Assembly: GCF_027580225.2 (NCBI RefSeq)
Contig: NC_073340.2
Location: 21,336,001-21,400,000, forward strand
Length of the DNA: 64,000 nt
Direction: 5' to 3'
Source of the DNA: Misgurnus anguillicaudatus
Lineage: Eukaryota > Chordata > Actinopteri > Cypriniformes > Cobitidae
Shown here: in pieces, positions 58,201 to 64,000 of the stretch
Layout of the letters: each line of letters opens with the position of its first letter
Numbering within the stretch: position 1 is the first letter of the stretch
The notes under the pieces: generated by a model
The model's input: the letters and a program-made list of their open reading frames with translations, nothing else
The model's database searches: none
Told to the model about the DNA's origin: nothing
Position numbers and translations under genes: made by a program

Positions 58201-59625
58201 ATGACTATAGTATAGTATAGCTATACTATAACATACTATACTATACGTTACTATACTATACTGTACTGTACTATACTATACTATACCATAAGTTATGCTA
58301 TACTAGACTGTTTTATGCTATGCTATGCCATACCATACCATACCCTATACCATACCATACCATACACTATACCATACTATGCAATGATATACTATACTAA
58401 ACTATTATATGCTACGCTATGCTAGACTATACTATACTACATCATATACACTACCATACACTACGCTATGCTACACTACACTTTACGATACCAAATAATA
58501 TGCTATACTAGACTATTTTATGCTACGCTATACTATACCATATCATATACTATACCATACTATGCAATGGTATACTATACTAGACTTTTTAAGCTACGCT
58601 ATTCTACACTATACTATACTACAACATATACTATACCATACACTATGCTACACTACACTATTCTACACTATACTATACCATATGCTGTGCTATACTAGAC
58701 TTTTTTATGCTATGCTATACTATACCATACCATATACTATACCATACAATGCAATGCTATACTATACTAGACTATTTTATACTACGCTATGCTACACTAC
58801 ACTATACTATACTACAACATATAATATACCATATACTACGCTACACTACACTATACTACGCTATACTATACCATACCATATACTATACCATACAATGCAA
58901 TGCTATACTATACTAGACTATTTTATGCTACGCTATGCTACACTATACTATACTACAGCATATAATATACCATATACTACGCTACACTACACTATACTAC
59001 GCTATACTATACCATACCATATACTATACCATACAATGCAATGCTATACTATACTAGACTATTTTATGCTACGCTATGCTACACTATACTATACTACAGC
59101 ATATAATATACCATATACTACGCTACACTACACTATACTACGCTATACTATACCATACCATATACTATATCATACTATGCAATGCTATACTATACTGGAC
59201 CATTTTATGCTACGCTATGCTACTGCAACATATACAATACCATACACTACACTACGCTACGGTACCCTACACTATACTATGCTATGCTATACTAGACTAT
59301 TTTATGCTACACTATACTATACTACACCATATACTATGCTATACTATACTATACCATAAACAACTCTACACTATACTACACCATACTATACTACACTACA
59401 ACATACCATGCCATATACTATACTACACTACACCACACCACACTATACTATACTACACCGTACACCACAACATACCATGCCATATACTACACTACACTAC
59501 ACTATACACTATACTACACCATACTATACTATACTACACTACAACATACCATGCCATATATTATACTTCACTACACTACACTACACTATACACTATACTA
59601 CAGCATATACAATACTATATACTGT

Positions 59626-62040
59626 ATGGTGCTACATGTGCTATGGTGGCACATGAAAAATACTACTATAGGATACTTTAGTGTTTTCTATAGTACAATC
59701 CAGTAAAACTCCTATATACTACAGTATGTTTTTTATATAATATTTTAAAGTAAATGTTAAAATATACTAGATTATTTACTACAGTTAAATAATTTACTCT
59801 AGTTAATATTACAGAATACTATACTATACATTAACAAAGTGTAGTATTTACTATAATTTAATACAGTATACTTCAATTTCTTACCGTTTTGTATATACTA
59901 AAGTATTCTACATTATTTTTATTTGGGTTCCTTTCATTCTGGGTCACACAAGGCAAAATATATCTTTGCGTAGACATATTATATTTTAATGTCAATTCAA
60001 ATATGATCCATACAATAGATTAGCATTAGCATGTGCAAAATATGTGTGTGTAACATATTTGTGGTAGAGAAATGACATAACCAGACAGAAGTCATTTAAA
60101 GAACTATGTAGAGATGTGTTGTGTTGAGTATATTTGATTGAAGTATGGTAGTATACATGGCTCACCATGGCTCAGACCAACACCAGCAATAAATACAGTA
60201 CCTACAGTAAACACAAGACAATAAAGGTATGGTAATAAAATTATGCTCTTTCTCTTTGATGTTGTTATCAGTGTGACCACTCCTAAACCCCCCATTGTTC
60301 ATCTCCTTTAGAAACAGGAAGGGCCTTTCTCATCAACTCCAGCCTCTTCTTCCTTACCACATCTCGTCTTACCTCTCTTTTATCTTAACCATCTTTCCAC
60401 AACATTGTCAGAAAAGATGGATGTCACCTCTTTGGAAGGCTAACGTAAAAGATTTTCGAGTGGGGGGTGGTGTTCATCTGTGCTTTTATTGGTCTTACAC
60501 TAGTGCTCTGGTTGGTGCTGAGGGATGTGTCTTAAGAAGGGAAGTGCTGGTGCTGGTTGCTCAGCTGGAGTCTAGGTCTGTCCACCTGGAGAGCACAGGG
60601 GGCACTGGGGAAAAGGTCAACAATGATGCTCTCCGAGCAGTTTCCTGTGCTCCTAAACATCTGCAGCCCACTGGGGTTACATCACTCAGCGTCATCTGCA
60701 GCTGTCAACCCCAGCACATCAGCTTCCCCAATGTGCCCATGACTTCTTTCTGCCTGCTTTACACTGCTCCATGTGCCCGTGCCCCCCCTCACCTCAACTG
60801 TAGAGATAAACGGTGGCGAGTCAGATTACCCAGAATCCCTACTCCACTGAAGCAGCTCATTCACAGGCCCCTGGATAGCGATAACAGAATGAATCACATC
60901 ACTGTTCGGAGAGCTTTGTTGAAGCCGCGGCGCTCCATCTAAGAGGCTGTCTTTGTGTGTCGATGCTTCAGCTGTGAGTATGTGTCTGTGTGTTAGTTTG
61001 TGTGTGTGTTGGAGGAGTTTCTTTGGTGGCCACAGATGAGATGAGTGACTCTTGAAACTATAACAAATTATCTGGGATGGAATGTCCTGTCTTCTACAAG
61101 GGACATAGTGTTTTACAGGTAGCTGTTTTGAGGTAGCTTTTACATCTACTTCATCTCTTATCCTTCCTGTGAAATCCAAGATAAAGTCTCATAATCTTAT
61201 TTTGAGATTAGGAGCATCAAAGTTGGATTTCCTTAGATGTATAAAACAGCAGCAGTGAGTTGCACATCCTGGATCTGCCATACGTATGTTGCCAGGACTT
61301 CATACAGTATGTGACTGTAAAGGCCATACAGTATATCCATAAATCCGTAACTAGAGGTCATAAAACCATAAGCATTTTTACCCAAGGTAACATGGCTAGT
61401 GTCACGCAAAACGTATAAAGCGAAACCTACCCAAGGGCAATTCAACTAGCCAAGTTTGCGTATATAATTACATTGCACACACTCTAGAAAAGTAAATACA
61501 GTAATTGGCAAATAATACAGTACAGCATTGTCTCCACATAGAACAGGACCGCATATTGAGTAAGATGATCATTTTGGTTTACATATTAAAATAGGCCAGG
61601 TTTCTCGACAAGGCAAAACAAACACAAGCAATTGTTTGCCACAATCTGTGGTGAGTTAAGTAAAGGTCAGAGTAGGTACAGGGTCTAGACAGACTTTCAG
61701 GTTTGCTGTGTCACGCCATCTTTAGCATAATGTTTTACGAGCCTCTGCTGGGACCGCAGGTTTGTGCAACCATAAACTAGGGACCTGCATGTCACTCTCA
61801 AATGTTCACTTGGCAGAGACGGACAGTTTGCGGCCGGATGGAAACTCTATTTACAGATGCTCTGTGAGGCCAGACCATACTCTGAATGCTGGATTTCCCC
61901 TCTTGCACTGGATTGCTATGTTTATAATCAACTATCTTTTCCACAGGGTTGCAGTCACTCGTTGGCATCTGCTCATAGAAGTTCCATTCAAGTCTTAATC
62001 TTGTAGTTGTTTCACTTCATTTTAGATTATACATCATTTA
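59626..62040. other. Intergenic, no gene recognised
   Basis: Contains a 215-codon open frame at 60295-60942 in a GC-richer stretch (60480-60950). No domain, signal peptide or family resemblance is apparent. Confidence 0.4.
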
Positions 62041-62044
62041 CGCA

Positions 62045-62095
62045 TTTGGCAGACGCTTACATCCAAAGCAACTTACAGTGCATTCAAGCTAGATT
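62045..62095 (-). repeat. Teleost LINE/SINE tail, reverse orientation
   Basis: GCATTTGGCAGACGCTTACA and CCAAAGCAACTTACAGTGCA, the reverse of the tail seen at 57745. Confidence 0.65.
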
Positions 62096-62423
62096 TGAGG
62101 AGCTTAGATGCATGCATAAGCCGCTAAACGCCCCCTCTGTCAAAAATGAGATAATGGTATTAAACGAATGCTCTTGACAGATATTATACGTTTACCAAAT
62201 ACTTTCACTTAATCCCTTAGGTTTAGGTCATTCAGAAATGCCGCTTTGTTGGCAAATTCCATTAAGAGTCTGATAAAAATGATCCAAGTAAACATGTCAG
62301 ATGCAATTTGAAGGTTTTGCATCTAAACTTTTCATTTTGTTCAGTATTTGTGTTGCACAAAAGCTGTTACTGTCCAGTACCCTTTTAAAAAGTACACCTT
62401 TTTACTTTCCCAGACAGGGCTAT

Positions 62424-63480
62424 CCAGACTGATCTCATGGAAAGCCTTGTTAAAGTCACAAAAATGTGATTAATTTATCTGTGTCCATGAAATGAAATTT
62501 AGCTTTTTTTGTGCCTTGAGCATGAATGTCTTTTTCGAGTCACTCGCATAAATTTCTATAAATAGTTTTTCGTGTCCATGGCACAACTTTCTTTCCACAT
62601 CATCCTAACCCAAACCCTAACTCTAACCCTTACTCCAGGCGAGAATATTTTAAAAGCGGAAGAAAAACATGTAGAAACCAATACATGATAAAAAGGACAT
62701 TCTAATCCAAACCCCATATCTAACCCTAACCCCAGGTTATAATAATTAAAAAATAGGGGGAAAAAGAGAAAAAAACCATAAGATGACCTACCCAGTCTCA
62801 CAAGGTTTCGTGATATAGTCACGTAAATTTTTAATTCTTTTTTCGTGATTTTTTCATGAATTTCCGCGTTTTTTTTTTTTTTTTTTTTGATAATATAACA
62901 AATTCCTGTTTTCGTGTGATTATCACGTATTGGTTACTCAACTGCTTTTTCCTATTTTCAAACCATTGTCGCTTCGGTTTGGGGTTAGATTTGGTGCTTG
63001 CATTAGAATGTCACTTTATGTATTGGTTTATACTGTTTTTAGTATAATAAACATATTTATTTTTTTATATGTCGCCTGGCATTAGGGTTAGAGTTGGGTT
63101 TGGGTAGGGATGTCATTTTATTTAAATCTAACCCTTAACCGAAGCGACAATGGTAAGAAAATAGGACAAAACAGTTGAGTAACCAATACGTAATAATCAC
63201 ACGAAAACAGGAATTCGTTATACGATCACGAAAAACTCGAAAATTCGTGATAATATCATGAAAAAAGAATAAAAAATTTACGTGACTGTATAACGAAATT
63301 TCGTGAGACTGGGCTGAGATAACACGAAAAAGAAAAAACTAGTTATAGAAATTCGTGCACGTGACTTGAAAAAGACATTCGTGTGCAAGGCACTTAAAAA
63401 AGTGTACATTTCGTGCCATGGACACTAATAAATTGGTCAAATTCTTCGTGACTATAACACGACTTCCCATGAGATCATGT
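62424..63480. mobile_element. Outer foldback element (GATCTCATGG ends)
   Basis: CAGACTGATCTCATGG at the left and CCCATGAGATCATG at the right, with GAATGTCTTTTTC and its complement further in, form inverted arms around a second palindrome at 62791-63313. Confidence 0.65.
62791..63313. mobile_element. Inner foldback element (CCCAGTCTCAC ends)
   Basis: CCCAGTCTCAC and GTGAGACTGGG ends. The arms share TATTGGTTACTCAACTG and CCATTGTCGCTTCGGTT with their complements. The arms nearly meet at about 63055. Confidence 0.75.
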
Positions 63481-63696
63481 TGCTTAGTCCCAGACTAAAA
63501 TGCATGTTTGAGCTGCTTTAAATTAAAAAACACATTGTCCTGTTTCATTTTAATATATTTCGTTGACATTGTTTTGTCTTAAGATGCACACCTGTAGTGT
63601 TTTTTATAAGGTATGTTTGTAAAAACTTCTTAAATGACCTAATATTAATACTGCCTTGTCCTGGATTAACCTAAACCCTGTCCATGAAACCGCCCC
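63481..63696 (+). mobile_element. GGGGCGGTTTCA-type MITE, copy 3 of 3 (left end lost)
   Basis: Starts at TTAGTCCCAGACTAAAATGC and ends GTCCATGAAACCGCCCC. The left terminal inverted repeat is missing, abutting the foldback at 63480. Confidence 0.7.
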
Positions 63697-63699
63697 AAA

Positions 63700-63805
63700 G
63701 AGTCCATATTACCTCTTTTGATACAAAATGTATACATATCTGTACCTAAAGGTACATATTAGGATCTTTTTAAAGTGTAACATCCCAGTGACAGCTTTTG
63801 TTTCT
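63700..63805. repeat. TGTCACTGGG MITE fragment
   Basis: GTACCTAAAGGTACATATTA and CATCCCAGTGACAGC match the right half of the 52199 element. Confidence 0.5.
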
Positions 63806-63942
63806 TTATTTCTAAAAGTATAGCATAATCAAGACAATTTAATATTTTATGAGAATGTTCATAGTGTAATCTCATGCTTTACAATTGTTGAATGTTTTGC
63901 TGTTTATTAAGATATAGTTGAGATTAATGTTTTTTTTCCCAC

Positions 63943-64000
63943 ACTCTAAACATGTCTGGGTTATTTTTGACCCATAATGGGTAAATATTGGACAGAATGT
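63943..64000. repeat. AACCCA/TGGGTT element, cut by the window edge
   Basis: ACACTCTAAACATGTCTGGG followed by TTTTTGACCCATAATGGGTA, as at 31825-31960. Confidence 0.5.

Larger units (their letters stand above)
57295..59625 (+). repeat. TATAC pentanucleotide satellite with higher-order units
   Basis: About 2.3 kb of degenerate ACTAT/TATAC units, with interruptions at about 57408-57560, 57745-57820 and 58047-58200. The block ACAATGCAATGC recurs at 58746, 58892 and 59033, showing higher-order units of 141-146 bp. Confidence 0.95.

Noticed and set aside
58520..59359. 279-codon open frame
   Set aside because: A by-product of the TATAC pentamer, which lacks stop codons in every + frame; composition is only Tyr, Thr, Ile, Leu and close variants.
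59076..59681. 201-codon open frame
   Set aside because: Same satellite in another frame.
60295..60942. 215-codon frame as a protein-coding gene
   Set aside because: No family resemblance or domain; kept only as an unexplained GC-richer block.

Overview
The window is nuclear DNA of a ray-finned fish, most likely a cyprinid. It holds a multi-exon vertebrate gene with GT-AG introns, a conserved vertebrate gene order, and a very dense load of small inverted-repeat DNA transposons of the kind typical of carp and zebrafish relatives. There are two protein-coding genes and one tRNA gene; nearly everything else is repeats or unrecognised intron and intergenic DNA.

Positions 1-35,260 (+ strand): mta3, encoding the NuRD subunit metastasis-associated protein 3. 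The first coding exons (about 32 residues, judged by homology) lie left of the window. Seventeen coding exons from 426 to 34306 join in frame into 676 codons and cover BAH, ELM2, SANT, the GATA-type zinc finger and a long C-terminal tail. The exon at 20473 can also be read through its donor to a stop at 20718 followed by a poly(A) signal. That gives a short isoform of about 516 aa, close to the short mammalian MTA3 form. A second cryptic terminal exon with its own poly(A) signal is possible at 24349.

Positions 35,300-37,100: a palindromic transposon, then on the - strand a single-exon class A GPCR of 313 aa, tail to tail with mta3. This matches the human MTA3-OXER1 order, so it is called oxer1. 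A tRNA-Ile(UAU) gene with a 20-nt intron lies at 39917-40010.

Positions 40,100-64,000: no gene recognised. The stretch contains foldback transposons, CT/CA microsatellites, a 9-unit 58-bp minisatellite (54.35-54.87 kb) and a 2.3-kb TATAC satellite (57.3-59.6 kb) whose + strand lacks stop codons by arithmetic and so yields long false ORFs.

The most notable observations are: a palindromic element beside oxer1 whose substitutions are almost all T-to-C on the + strand (A-to-G on the oxer1 strand) with ADAR-like neighbour preference; three stacks of nested transposons, some with clear target-site duplications and one with an undisrupted sibling as empty site; the premature-polyadenylation isoforms of mta3; a diverged second RBBP-binding motif in mta3; a DRF and Val3.36 variant in oxer1; and a broken THAP zinc-finger fragment inside an inverted-repeat element.
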